DNA of 64,000 bases from the NCBI RefSeq assembly GCF_014256275.1, contig NZ_JACCFE010000002.1:2480001-2544000 (forward strand). Reading direction: 5' to 3'. Below the pieces are notes generated by a model. The model was not told the origin of the DNA and searched no databases. It was given only the letters and a program-made list of their open reading frames with translations. Below are positions 9,033 to 17,351 of the stretch, piece by piece. The DNA is from Rhodococcus sp. 4CII. GTDB taxonomy: Bacteria > Actinomycetota > Actinomycetes > Mycobacteriales > Mycobacteriaceae. The position numbers and the translations under genes are program-made. Each line of letters begins with the position of its first letter. Position 1 is the stretch's first letter.

Positions 9033-9069
9033 TGCGCAAGATGAGGTCGAGACTTGCGCACAACGCGCA
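9033..9069. promoter_or_regulatory. Operator cluster in the divergent ABC-transporter promoter region
   Basis: The divergent gap 8916-9204 contains TGCGCAAG (9033-9040) and its inverse CTTGCGCA (9053-9060), with cores 22 bp apart. Overlapping the second is TGCGCACAACGCGCA (9055-9069), whose reverse complement TGCGCGTTGTGCGCA matches the boxes upstream of the kinase/PdxA gene. This links both divergent transporter units to the same regulator. Confidence 0.55.
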
Positions 9070-9112
9070 TTAGTGCGATTGTGAGCTGAGTTACAAACGA
9101 AGCTGCTGTACC

Positions 9113-9130
9113 CGACACGCCGCGGTGTCG
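9113..9130. repeat. Perfect 6-bp-arm inverted repeat upstream of the permease gene
   Basis: CGACAC, a 6-nt spacer, then GTGTCG. It lies about 75 nt upstream of the permease start and could be a second operator or a leader hairpin. No regulator can be named. Confidence 0.35.
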
Positions 9131-9204
9131 ATACCTCCCATCGCCGGCGTTATCGAAAGGTCGACGATGACCCCTCACGCAGACACCGAACGGCCGGTGA
9201 CCGA

Positions 9205-10251
9205 ATGACGCAGCACGCCGCCGACACGGCATTTGCAGCCCAGCCCCCGGGCTCGGCCTCCTCGGCGCCCCGCCGGACCCGGACCTCCCATGTCCCGAGA
9301 GTGCTGACGGCGGCCATGCCCCGCTACGTCGCAAAACGCCTCGGACAGAGCGCGCTGGCCGTCTTCCTGACCCTGACCACCGTGTTCGTCCTCATCCGGA
9401 TGGCGCCCGGCGACCCCGCCTACTCGATGGCCGGGCCGCTGGCCACCACCGACGATCTCGCCCGCATCCGAGCGGACATGGGCCTCGACCAATCCGTGTT
9501 CACCCAGTATTTGCTGTATCTGCGCGGCCTGCTCCACCTCGATCTCGGGACGTCGTACTCGTTCCAGGCGCCCGCCTTCGACGTCGTCATCGCCCGGCTC
9601 CCCTACACGATCACCCTCGCCGTCTCGGCGATCGTGCTCACCACCCTGGTGTCCATTCCGCTCGGCGTGTGGATGGCCCGCCGCGCCGACACGAGACGCG
9701 AGCTCGGTGCCAACGTCGTCACGATCGCCGGTCAGTCCATGCCCGACTTCTGGACCGGCCTCATGCTCATCACCCTGTTCGCCGTCCTGATCCCGGTGTT
9801 TCCCGCCGCCGGCTTCACGACCTGGTCGAGCCTCGTGCTGCCGACGGTGACCGTGGCGGTGCTGCAGATCGCCCTCATCTCCCGCATGGTGCGCCGCGAA
9901 ATGGTCGGCGCGTTCGCCTCGCCGTACATGACCGTCGCCCGCGCCCGGGGCGTCTCGGAGCGCGAACTGATCTGGCGGTACGCCCTGCGGAACTCGGCGA
10001 TCCCGGTGCTGACCGCGCTTGGCACGCGGTTCGCGTCCATGCTCAACGGTGTCGTCGTGGTCGAGGTCGTCTTCGCGTGGCCGGGCGTCGGATCGCTGGT
10101 GGTGCGGGCGCTCGAGACCCGGGACTACCCGCTCATCCAGGCCACCGTTCTGGTGACCGCGGTGCTCGCCGTCCTCGTGCAGCTCGTCGTCGATCTCTGC
10201 TACCCGCTGCTCGACCCGCGCGTCCGACTCGGAAAGGGAACGAACAAATGA
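9205..10251 (+). CDS. ABC transporter permease, DppB/OppB type
   Basis: A 348-aa inner-membrane permease of a peptide/opine/nickel-class importer. About six membrane segments are visible, starting with SALAVFLTLTTVFVLIRMAPGDP, which is the conserved N-terminal helix and motif of DppB proteins. The EAA loop is seen in SPYMTVARARGVSERELIWRYALRNSAIPV. The first 37 residues are low complexity, so the ATG at 9316 (MPRYVAKR) is a serious alternative start. It overlaps the next gene by ATGA. It pairs with the DppC-type permease to form the channel for substrate delivered by the (frameshifted) lipoprotein. Confidence 0.93.
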   Translation: MTQHAADTAFAAQPPGSASSAPRRTRTSHVPRVLTAAMPRYVAKRLGQSALAVFLTLTTVFVLIRMAPGDPAYSMAGPLATTDDLARIRADMGLDQSVFTQYLLYLRGLLHLDLGTSYSFQAPAFDVVIARLPYTITLAVSAIVLTTLVSIPLGVWMARRADTRRELGANVVTIAGQSMPDFWTGLMLITLFAVLIPVFPAAGFTTWSSLVLPTVTVAVLQIALISRMVRREMVGAFASPYMTVARARGVSERELIWRYALRNSAIPVLTALGTRFASMLNGVVVVEVVFAWPGVGSLVVRALETRDYPLIQATVLVTAVLAVLVQLVVDLCYPLLDPRVRLGKGTNK

Positions 10252-11192
10252 CCACCGTCATCGCTCCCCCGGCACAGGCGCGGCCGAGCGCCGTCACCGC
10301 CCGGGACATCGCCAGGGCCGGCGCCACCCGCCGGGCCCGCGACAGTCGCGTGAAGATCTGGGTGGGCAGCATCTGCGCGCTCGCCGTCATCGCCCCCGTC
10401 GCACTGGCGCAACTGCTTCCGCTTCCGTCGCCGGACGCCACCGACCTCTCCCAGCGCCGGCTTCCGCCGCTGACGGACGGGCACCTGTTCGGCACCGATC
10501 AACTCGGCCGCGACCTGCTCTCCCGCGTCCTCTACGGCGGTCAGGTGTCGCTGACGATCGGCATCCTCGCGGTCGTCGTGTCCGGGCTGATCGGACTGTG
10601 CTTGGGGGCCCTCGCCGGGTATCTCGGCGGCTGGACCGACACCGTCGTGAGCAGGCTGCTCGAGGCCCAGCTGTCGCTGCCGCTCCTCATGATGCTGCTG
10701 CTCGTCGTGGCCCTGTTCGGCCCGTCGATCCCGGTCATCACCTTCGTCATCGCGATCGCCCAGTGGCCGGAGATCGCCCGGCTGACACGCTCGCTCGTCC
10801 TCGTCGAACGCGAGAAACCGTATGTGGCGGCGTCCCGGGTGCTCGGGCTCGGACGTACCGCCATCCTGTTGCGCCACGTCGTCCCCAACGTCATCAAGCA
10901 GGCGTCGCTCGTCGTGCTGTTGCTGCTCGCCCAGGCCGTTCTTCTCGAGAGCGCGCTGAGCTACCTGGGGGCCGGGCCGCAACGCCCGTTCGCCACCTGG
11001 GGCCGGATCATCTCCGACGGCCAGGACTACATCACCACCTCCTGGTGGCTCGTCACTCTTCCCGGTCTCGTCATCGTGGTCCTCGTGATCGGGGTGAACC
11101 TGCTCGGCGACGGGCTCCGCGATCGGCCGAAGTCGGTGCGCCTGCAACCGAGTGTGTTGCACAAACTTCGGACGCGGAAGGGACGTGCCTGA
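10248..11192 (+). CDS. ABC transporter permease, DppC/OppC type
   Basis: A 314-aa second permease. It has the DppC signature HLFGTDQLGRDLLSRVLYGGQVSL before the core, several hydrophobic helices (LLMMLLLVVALFG, ASLVVLLLLAQAVLL) and the EAA loop KPYVAASRVLGLGRTAILLRH. The ATG at 10248 overlaps the stop of the first permease by 4 nt. It ends 1 nt before the ATPase start. Confidence 0.94.
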   Translation: MTTVIAPPAQARPSAVTARDIARAGATRRARDSRVKIWVGSICALAVIAPVALAQLLPLPSPDATDLSQRRLPPLTDGHLFGTDQLGRDLLSRVLYGGQVSLTIGILAVVVSGLIGLCLGALAGYLGGWTDTVVSRLLEAQLSLPLLMMLLLVVALFGPSIPVITFVIAIAQWPEIARLTRSLVLVEREKPYVAASRVLGLGRTAILLRHVVPNVIKQASLVVLLLLAQAVLLESALSYLGAGPQRPFATWGRIISDGQDYITTSWWLVTLPGLVIVVLVIGVNLLGDGLRDRPKSVRLQPSVLHKLRTRKGRA

Positions 11193-11193
11193 C

Positions 11194-12009
11194 ATGGACA
11201 ACCTCCTGAGGGTCGACGAACTGCAGATCGAACTCATCACCGCGCGCGGTGTCATCCGCGCCGTCGACGGTGTGTCCTTCTCCATCGACGCCGGCGAAAC
11301 GGTGACGATCATCGGCGAATCCGGCTCGGGCAAATCGACCACCGCGATGGGCATTCTCGGTCTGCTCGCCGACGACCTCGCCGTCCTCTCGGGTGCGGTG
11401 CGGTTCAAGGACTGCGACCTCCTCGGAAAACCGAAGGCGCTCGCCAAGGTCCGGGGACGGCACATCGCCCTGATCCCCCAGGATCCGATGACCGCGTTGA
11501 GTCCGGTGCACACCATCGGATCCCAGTTGCGGGAGGCCGTCCGCCACAGCGGCATCACCGGCCGGGCGAAAGAGACCGCGCGGGCCGTGGAACTTCTCGA
11601 GCAGGTGCGGATCCAGGACCCGGCAGGACAACTCGGGAAGTACCCGCACCAACTGTCCGGCGGGATGCTGCAGCGTGTGCTGATCGCCTGCTCGCTGGCG
11701 TCGAGCCCGGAACTGATCGTCGCCGACGAACCCACCAGCGCCCTCGACGTCACCGTGCAGGCGAGCATCCTCGACCTGCTCCTCGAACTGCAGGAGCGCA
11801 CCGGCGTCGGCATGCTCGTCATCACCCACGACCTCGGTGTCGCCCGGCTGATGTCCGACCGCATCTACGTCATGAAGGACGGCCGGTTCGTCGAGAACGG
11901 TGACGCCGAAGACCTGGTCCGCCATCCCGGCAGCGCCTACACCAAGAAGCTGCTCGACGCCGTCCCCCGGCTCGGCGACTACACCACGACCGTAGGAGCG
12001 TCGACATGA
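11194..12009 (+). CDS. ABC transporter ATP-binding protein, OppD/DppD type
   Basis: A 271-aa ATPase with Walker A GESGSGKST, Q-loop LIPQDP, signature LSGGMLQR, Walker B LIVADEPTSALD and H-loop ITHDLG. I place the start at ATG 11194, just past the stop of the permease and preceded by GGAAGGG. The frame extends upstream into the permease gene. It works as one half of an OppD/OppF-like heterodimer. The usual C-terminal oligopeptide extension with its Cys-rich Fe-S motif is short or absent. Confidence 0.93.
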   Translation: MDNLLRVDELQIELITARGVIRAVDGVSFSIDAGETVTIIGESGSGKSTTAMGILGLLADDLAVLSGAVRFKDCDLLGKPKALAKVRGRHIALIPQDPMTALSPVHTIGSQLREAVRHSGITGRAKETARAVELLEQVRIQDPAGQLGKYPHQLSGGMLQRVLIACSLASSPELIVADEPTSALDVTVQASILDLLLELQERTGVGMLVITHDLGVARLMSDRIYVMKDGRFVENGDAEDLVRHPGSAYTKKLLDAVPRLGDYTTTVGAST

Positions 12010-12863
12010 AAGCACCTCTGCTGTCCGTCGAAGATCTCGTCGTCGAATACCCGGTGACCGACGGGGTGTTCCGCGCGGTCGACACCGTCAGCTTCTCGGT
12101 GGACAAGGGGGCGACGCTGGCCGTGGTCGGGGAATCCGGCTGCGGCAAGTCGACCATCGCGAAGTCGATCGTCCGGCTGCTCACCCCCACGTCCGGCCGC
12201 ATCCTGGTGGACGGGACCGACATCGCACAACTCTCGGAGAAGGCGCTGCGCCCCTTCCGTTCTCGCGTGCAGATGGTCTTCCAGGATCCGTACGGGTCGC
12301 TCGATCCGCATCTGACGGCCGTCGACATCGTGGGCGAACCGCTGCGCCTGCAGGGCGTCCGGAGCAAATCCGAGCGGGCCCGCAGGGCGGCGGCGCTGAT
12401 CGACCGGGTCGGCCTGCCCGCGTCCGCGCTCCATCGCCGGCCCGCCGAGTTCTCCGGCGGTCAGCGGCAACGCATCGGCATCGCCCGCGCCCTGGCCAGC
12501 GACCCGGAACTGCTCGTGTGCGACGAGGCCACCAGCGCGCTGGACGTGTCGGTGCAGGCGCAGGTCCTCGACCTCCTCCGCGAAATCCAGCAGGACACCG
12601 GTCTGACCTACGTCTTCATCTCCCACAACCTCGGCGTGGTCCGCGAGATCAGCGACACCGTGATCGTCATGTCACGCGGGCGGGTGGTCGAAAGCGGTTC
12701 CACCACCGACGTTCTCGAACGCCCCGCCGAGCCGTACACCCAGGCCCTGCGCGCCGCCGCGCTCGATCCCACCACCATGGTCGGGATCAAACCCCGTCAC
12801 CTCGTCTCACGCCTGTCCGGCGCGACCGAGGTTCACCGCACCGCGTCCCGAGGAGTAGCTTGA
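12006..12863 (+). CDS. ABC transporter ATP-binding protein, OppF/DppF type
   Basis: A 285-aa ATPase that overlaps the preceding ATPase gene by ATGA. It has Walker A GESGCGKST, Q-loop VFQDPYGSLDP (the typical OppF form), signature FSGGQRQR, Walker B LLVCDEATSALD and switch His in FISHNLG. It completes a five-part importer whose binding protein is in the divergent unit. Its TGATG junction couples it to the downstream reductase. Confidence 0.94.
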   Translation: MKAPLLSVEDLVVEYPVTDGVFRAVDTVSFSVDKGATLAVVGESGCGKSTIAKSIVRLLTPTSGRILVDGTDIAQLSEKALRPFRSRVQMVFQDPYGSLDPHLTAVDIVGEPLRLQGVRSKSERARRAAALIDRVGLPASALHRRPAEFSGGQRQRIGIARALASDPELLVCDEATSALDVSVQAQVLDLLREIQQDTGLTYVFISHNLGVVREISDTVIVMSRGRVVESGSTTDVLERPAEPYTQALRAAALDPTTMVGIKPRHLVSRLSGATEVHRTASRGVA

Positions 12864-13819
12864 TGCCCGAACTCGACCTGACCTCATTCGTGCTCGGCAC
12901 GATGACCTTCGGTGACACCGTCGACTTCGACGGTGCCGCAGCGATGGTCGACGCCGCGCTCGATGCCGGAATCACCCACATCGACACCGCCAACGGCTAC
13001 GCCGGCGGCGAATCCGAACGGATCCTCGCCCGGCTGCTGGCCGGCCGGCGCGACCGTGTCACCCTCGCCACCAAGGCGGGGATGCCCCACCCGGACGCGG
13101 GCGACAATTCCCCGCTCTCGCCCGCGGGCCTCCGGTCGAGCGTCGAGGCGAGCCTGAAGAGGCTGGACACCGATTACGTCGACCTTTTCCATCTCCATCA
13201 GCCCGACCGGGCAACACCGCTCGCCGACACCTTGTCCACCGTCGCGGACCTGGTGTCGGAAGGCAAGATTCGCGCCCTCGGTGTCTCCAATTTCGCCGCC
13301 TGGCAGATCGCGGAGGTGAATCACACCGCCGACGCCGTCGGCGCACCCCGGCCGATCGTGGCACAGCAGCTCTACAACCTCTTGGCCCGACGGATCGAGG
13401 AGGAGTACGTCGAGTTCGCGGCGGTCACCGGCCTGATCACGATGGTCTACAACCCGCTCGGTGGCGGTCTGCTCACCGGACGGCACTCGTTCGACGCGAA
13501 GCCCGCCGACGGTCGTTTCGGTGATTCGCGGCTCGCGCAGATGTACAAGGAGCGGTACTGGAACACCGCGATCTTCGACGCCATCCAACAGCTGTCCGTG
13601 ATCGCGGACAAGGCCGGCATCCCCCTCACCGAACTCGCTCTCCGCTGGCTGGTGTCCAAGCCCGCCGCGGGCCCCATCCTCCTCGGCGGATCGAAGGTCG
13701 CGCACCTGCAGTCGAACATCGCCGCCGTCGCGAAGGGCAGACTCGACGACGAACTGATCGACGCGTGCGATGAAGTGGGCAGCGCCCTGCGCGGACCCAT
13801 GCCCAACTACAACCGCTAG
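12863..13819 (+). CDS. Aldo/keto reductase
   Basis: A 318-aa (beta/alpha)8 NADPH-dependent oxidoreductase. The catalytic tetrad is visible as Asp in HIDTANGY, Tyr in the same motif, Lys in LATKAG and His in LFHLHQPD. The cofactor end shows ILLGGSKVAHLQSNI. It is coupled to the ATPase gene by a TGATG overlap and followed 14 nt later by the aldolase. In context it probably reduces or oxidises an imported sugar or sugar-acid derivative. Confidence 0.92.
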   Translation: MPELDLTSFVLGTMTFGDTVDFDGAAAMVDAALDAGITHIDTANGYAGGESERILARLLAGRRDRVTLATKAGMPHPDAGDNSPLSPAGLRSSVEASLKRLDTDYVDLFHLHQPDRATPLADTLSTVADLVSEGKIRALGVSNFAAWQIAEVNHTADAVGAPRPIVAQQLYNLLARRIEEEYVEFAAVTGLITMVYNPLGGGLLTGRHSFDAKPADGRFGDSRLAQMYKERYWNTAIFDAIQQLSVIADKAGIPLTELALRWLVSKPAAGPILLGGSKVAHLQSNIAAVAKGRLDDELIDACDEVGSALRGPMPNYNR

Positions 13820-13833
13820 GAGTAACTCCCCTC

Positions 13834-14598
13834 ATGAGCGCCCAGGAATTTGCCGCCCGACTCCGCGGCCGGGAACGGATCGTCGGCTACTGGGCCGTCA
13901 TCGACAGTCCGGTCTCGACGGAATGGCTCGCCCACGTCGGCTGGGACTACATCGCCCTCGACCTCCAGCACGGCCTGATCGGGTACTCCGGGATGGTCGC
14001 GGGGCTCACCGCGATCGACGCGTCCGGTTCCTCCGTGGGAATGGTCCGCGTGGAGTCGAACGATCCGACCCCGATCGGCCGAGCGCTCGACGCCGGTGCG
14101 GCGGGAGTGATCGTTCCGCTCGTGAACACGGCCGAGGAAGCGGCCCACGCCGTCGCGTCGGCCACCTACCCGCCGGCCGGAATCCGCTCGTACGGGCCGA
14201 TGCGCTCCCAACTGCGGATCGGCCCGACACCGGCGGACGCCAACCGCGACACGGTGCTCGTCGTGATGATCGAGACCCCGCAAGGCCTCGCGAACGTCGA
14301 GGAGATCTGCGCCGTCCCCGGACTCGACGGCGTCTACGTCGGACCGTCCGACCTGCGCCTCGCCGTCGGCGGCGCCCACCCGAACGATCTGAGCGTCGAC
14401 GACGAATTCGAGGCGGCCCTCGTCCGGGTCCGGGAAGCCGCCGCCGCAGCCGGCATCGCGGCGGGCATCCACACCCCCGACGGATCCGTCGCGGCGCGGC
14501 GCCTCGCCGAGGGTTACACCTTCGCCACCGTCGCCTCCGACCTCACCCACCTCAAGGCCGTCTCCGCCGCGCATCTCAAAGCGGCCGCCGGGGAGTAG
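13834..14598 (+). CDS. HpcH/HpaI-family 2-oxo-acid aldolase
   Basis: A 254-aa metal-dependent class II pyruvate aldolase (HpaI/GarL/RhmA group). Visible are the catalytic His in LDLQHG, the phosphate/pyruvate-binding region PAGIRSYGPMR, the metal Glu in VMIETPQGLANVEEI and the metal Asp in GVYVGPSDLRLA. Such enzymes cleave 2-keto-3-deoxy sugar acids to pyruvate and an aldehyde. As last gene of the transporter operon it likely performs the carbon-splitting step for the imported compound. RBS AGGAG lies just upstream. Confidence 0.93.
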   Translation: MSAQEFAARLRGRERIVGYWAVIDSPVSTEWLAHVGWDYIALDLQHGLIGYSGMVAGLTAIDASGSSVGMVRVESNDPTPIGRALDAGAAGVIVPLVNTAEEAAHAVASATYPPAGIRSYGPMRSQLRIGPTPADANRDTVLVVMIETPQGLANVEEICAVPGLDGVYVGPSDLRLAVGGAHPNDLSVDDEFEAALVRVREAAAAAGIAAGIHTPDGSVAARRLAEGYTFATVASDLTHLKAVSAAHLKAAAGE

Positions 14599-14620
14599 AT
14601 CGGTCACCAACGGTCCACGC

Positions 14621-14656
14621 GCCGTCCGCATCGCCCGTCCCGGTGATGCGGGCGGC
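14621..14656. terminator. Bidirectional hairpin terminator
   Basis: Left arm 14621-14632 and right arm 14645-14656 pair over 12 bp with one G-T wobble. The hairpin lies between the stops of two convergent genes (aldolase and MDR), where a shared terminator is expected. There is no T-run, as is common in actinobacteria. Confidence 0.65.
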
Positions 14657-14692
14657 GCACCTACTCGTGCACCTGTGGCACACGTGTGCGGG

Positions 14693-15802
14693 TCAGAACC
14701 GGAGGAGGACCTTGCTCGACGAGGACGCATCCTTGGCCAGTGCGAAAGCGGTGAGCGCATCCGCGACGCCGTACTCGGCCGTGACGATCGGATCGACCAC
14801 CAGCGAGCGGTCGGCGAGCGCGGCCACGACCTCGTCGATCTCGTCGTTGAACCGGAACGAGCCGACCAGGTCCAGTTCCCGGGTGATTGCAATCGACACG
14901 GGTACCGGCTGATCTCCGGACGGAAGCAATCCGACCATGACGACGCTGCCGCCGCGTGCCGTCCCGTGGATCGCCGACGTCAGACCGCGATGGTTGCCGG
15001 AGCATTCGATGGTGACATCTGCCGCCACCGCCGCGATCGCGTCGGCGTCGGTGGCGGTGAGTGTCCGGTCCGCGCCGACTTCACGCGCGATGGTCAGCGG
15101 GTACTCGTGCATGTCCACCGCCGTAATCTGTCCGGCACCCGCTCTCTTCAGTACCGCGACCACGAGCGCGCCGATGGGTCCCGCCCCGATGACCAGGACC
15201 GACCGGCCCTTCACGTTCCCTGCCCGCGCGACAGCATGCCAGGCCACGCTCGCCGGCTCGGCCAGCGAAGCGAGGCGGAGGTCGAGTCCGGCTGGGAGGA
15301 CACGCAGCATGCGGGCCGGGACGGCGACGTGGCTGACGAACAAGCCGTCCGCGTGCGGGAAATGTGCCGCACTGCCCAGATACGTGCAGCCAGGCGAAAT
15401 GTTGGGGCGATCCGCCGGGTACGTGGTGCTGTCCCCGCCGGGTGTCGCGGGGTGAATCGTGACGGAAGTGCCGACGGCGGGTCCGCTTCCGTCCGTCGCA
15501 GCGACCAGAACGGTGCCCGACGCCTCGTGTCCCAGCCGCATCGGTGCGCGAAGAATCGACTCACCCGCCGCGCCGTGCTGCCAATAGTGCAGATCGGACC
15601 CGCAGATTCCGCCATAGGCGATCCGGATCACCGCTTCGTCCGGCTTCGGTGCCGCGATCGGCACGTCCTCGACGCGCAGGTCGTTCGCGCCGTGGGCGAC
15701 GACCGCCTGCGCGTGCGTCGGAACCTCTGCGGTCTGCGTGCCGGTGGTCTGGGTGGTGTTCATCGGTGAAGTCCAGTTCTGTCGGAGATCGGAGCGTGTC
15801 AT
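14693..15802 (-). CDS. Zinc-type MDR dehydrogenase, L-idonate/L-gulonate 5-dehydrogenase-like
   Basis: A 369-aa medium-chain dehydrogenase. It shows catalytic zinc Cys in GGICGSDLHY, His in RLGHEASG and the Rossmann motif VLVIGAGPIGALVV. The segment CTYLGSAAHFPHADGLF resembles that following the structural-zinc lobe of L-idonate 5-dehydrogenases, but here three of the four structural-zinc cysteines are missing. The ATG at 15802 forms an ATGA overlap with the kinase stop; ATG 15763 is an alternative. It is last in the operon with mannonate dehydratase and fructuronate reductase, so oxidation of L-idonate or L-gulonate at C5 is the likely role. Confidence 0.88.
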   Translation of the reverse strand: MTRSDLRQNWTSPMNTTQTTGTQTAEVPTHAQAVVAHGANDLRVEDVPIAAPKPDEAVIRIAYGGICGSDLHYWQHGAAGESILRAPMRLGHEASGTVLVAATDGSGPAVGTSVTIHPATPGGDSTTYPADRPNISPGCTYLGSAAHFPHADGLFVSHVAVPARMLRVLPAGLDLRLASLAEPASVAWHAVARAGNVKGRSVLVIGAGPIGALVVAVLKRAGAGQITAVDMHEYPLTIAREVGADRTLTATDADAIAAVAADVTIECSGNHRGLTSAIHGTARGGSVVMVGLLPSGDQPVPVSIAITRELDLVGSFRFNDEIDEVVAALADRSLVVDPIVTAEYGVADALTAFALAKDASSSSKVLLRF

Positions 15803-16737
15803 CGGGTGACGGGCTCGGCGGTGGTGAGGAGGCCGAGTTCGTCTCGTCGGGGCATGCCCTCCCAGTCACCGGAGACGGCGCAAGCAAATGCCCCGACCGT
15901 CACCGCGGTCCTCAGCCGGTCGAGGGGTAACTTTCCAGCGAGCCGCTCCGCGATGTAGCCGGCGACGAAACCGTCTCCGGCGCCGACGGAGTCGACCACG
16001 GTCACCGGCACTGCGGGCAGTGACAACGTTTCTCCGTCGATGAGGGCCAGGCATCCCTGCTCGCCCAGTTTCAGGACACTCTCGGTGGGGCCGAGATCGC
16101 AGATGCGGGCGGCGAGTTCGGCGGGCGTCCCCTCGCCCACAGCGATCGCGGCCTCGTCCACACCCGCGAAGACGATGTCTGCCAGTTCGATCAGCTCACG
16201 GAAGACGGGACCCGCGTCCGCCGGCGACCACAGCGCACGGCGGTAGTTGAGGTCGAACGACACCGGAATGCCCAGTGCGCGTGCCTGTTCGACGCAGTGC
16301 AGGGTGGTCTTCCGGGCTGTGTCGGAGAGGGCGGGCGTGATGCCGGTGACGTGCAGCAGCGACGCCGACCGCAGGCGGTCGTCCGCGACGTCCGACGTAG
16401 TGAGCCGCGATCCGGCACTGCCGGCCCGGTAGTACCAGACGCGGGTCGCCGTGGCGGTTCGCCGTTCCTTCACCATCAGCCCGGTCGGCGCATCCGGGTC
16501 GCGGACGATGTCGACGGTGATACCTTCGGCCCGGAGTTCACGTTCGATCAGGTCGCCCAGGCTGTCCCGGCCGACGCGGCCGATCCAGGTGACGTCGGCA
16601 CCGAGCCGCCGCAGTGCGATCGCGAAGTTCGATTCCGCGCCACCGATTCCCAGGTGGAGTGCCGATGTGTGGGCGAGCGCACCGGTGTCCACCGCGCGGG
16701 TGAGAGCCATCGTCTCGCCGAAGGTCAGCACCGTCAT
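15799..16737 (-). CDS. kdgK: PfkB-family sugar kinase, probable 2-dehydro-3-deoxygluconate kinase
   Basis: A 312-aa ribokinase-fold kinase beginning MTVLTFGETMALTRAV. The N-terminal PfkB motif is GGAESNFAIALRRLG and the C-terminal motif VDSVGAGDGFVAGYIA carries the catalytic Asp. KDG kinases phosphorylate 2-keto-3-deoxygluconate to KDPG, matching the next enzyme upstream (KDPG aldolase) and the mannonate dehydratase that makes KDG. The ATG at 16737 overlaps the aldolase stop by 1 nt; the frame reads open further upstream but that part is antisense-like. Confidence 0.9.
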   Translation of the reverse strand: MTVLTFGETMALTRAVDTGALAHTSALHLGIGGAESNFAIALRRLGADVTWIGRVGRDSLGDLIERELRAEGITVDIVRDPDAPTGLMVKERRTATATRVWYYRAGSAGSRLTTSDVADDRLRSASLLHVTGITPALSDTARKTTLHCVEQARALGIPVSFDLNYRRALWSPADAGPVFRELIELADIVFAGVDEAAIAVGEGTPAELAARICDLGPTESVLKLGEQGCLALIDGETLSLPAVPVTVVDSVGAGDGFVAGYIAERLAGKLPLDRLRTAVTVGAFACAVSGDWEGMPRRDELGLLTTAEPVTR

Positions 16738-17351
16738 CACACGACCGCCAGTTCGGCAACGACGTCGCCGAGGCGCCGGCAGCGTTCCGCGAGCTGCCCG
16801 AGGTCTCCGCCGCGGAGTGCGTCCCCGATCAGGGGACCACCGAGGCTGACCGCAGCCGCCCCGGCCGCGATCCACGCCGGCACGTCCTCGATACCCACCC
16901 CACCCGAGGGAACGACCTGGATGTCGGGGAACGGCCCCCGCAGGTGCGCGATGTACTCGGGTCCCACCACGGACGCCGGGAACAGCTTCACGGCGGTCGC
17001 GCCCGCGTTCCATCCGCTCCACAATTCGGTCGGGGTGAGTCCGCCCGGGTAGATGGGGATTCCCGCGCGGACGGCGGTGGCGATGACGTCGAGGTTGGTC
17101 GTCGGGGTCACGAGGAAGTCGGCACCCCGGTCGAGGGCCGTGTGCGCCTGGTCGACGGTGGTGATCGTTCCGACGCCGATCTCGACGTCGTCGGGTGCGA
17201 ACTCTCGGATCGCGCCGAGGGACTCGAGGGTTCCCGGGGTGCTCATCGTCAGCTCGACGGCGCGCACGCCGTTCTCGGCGAGTACATTCACCACAGGCGC
17301 GTACAGGTCGGCGTGCGCCGCGCGCAGAACCGCGATGACGGAGGGGGTCAT
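16737..17351 (-). CDS. eda: 2-dehydro-3-deoxy-6-phosphogluconate (KDPG) aldolase
   Basis: A 204-aa class I aldolase. It has the catalytic Glu in AVELTMSTP, GVGTITT, the PTTNLDVI stretch and the Schiff-base Lys in AVKLFPAS, followed by VVPSGGV. It splits KDPG to pyruvate and glyceraldehyde-3-phosphate. It is coupled by ATGA to the upstream MFS gene and by TGATG to the kinase downstream, so transport, cleavage and phosphorylation are translated together. Confidence 0.93.
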   Translation of the reverse strand: MTPSVIAVLRAAHADLYAPVVNVLAENGVRAVELTMSTPGTLESLGAIREFAPDDVEIGVGTITTVDQAHTALDRGADFLVTPTTNLDVIATAVRAGIPIYPGGLTPTELWSGWNAGATAVKLFPASVVGPEYIAHLRGPFPDIQVVPSGGVGIEDVPAWIAAGAAAVSLGGPLIGDALRGGDLGQLAERCRRLGDVVAELAVV

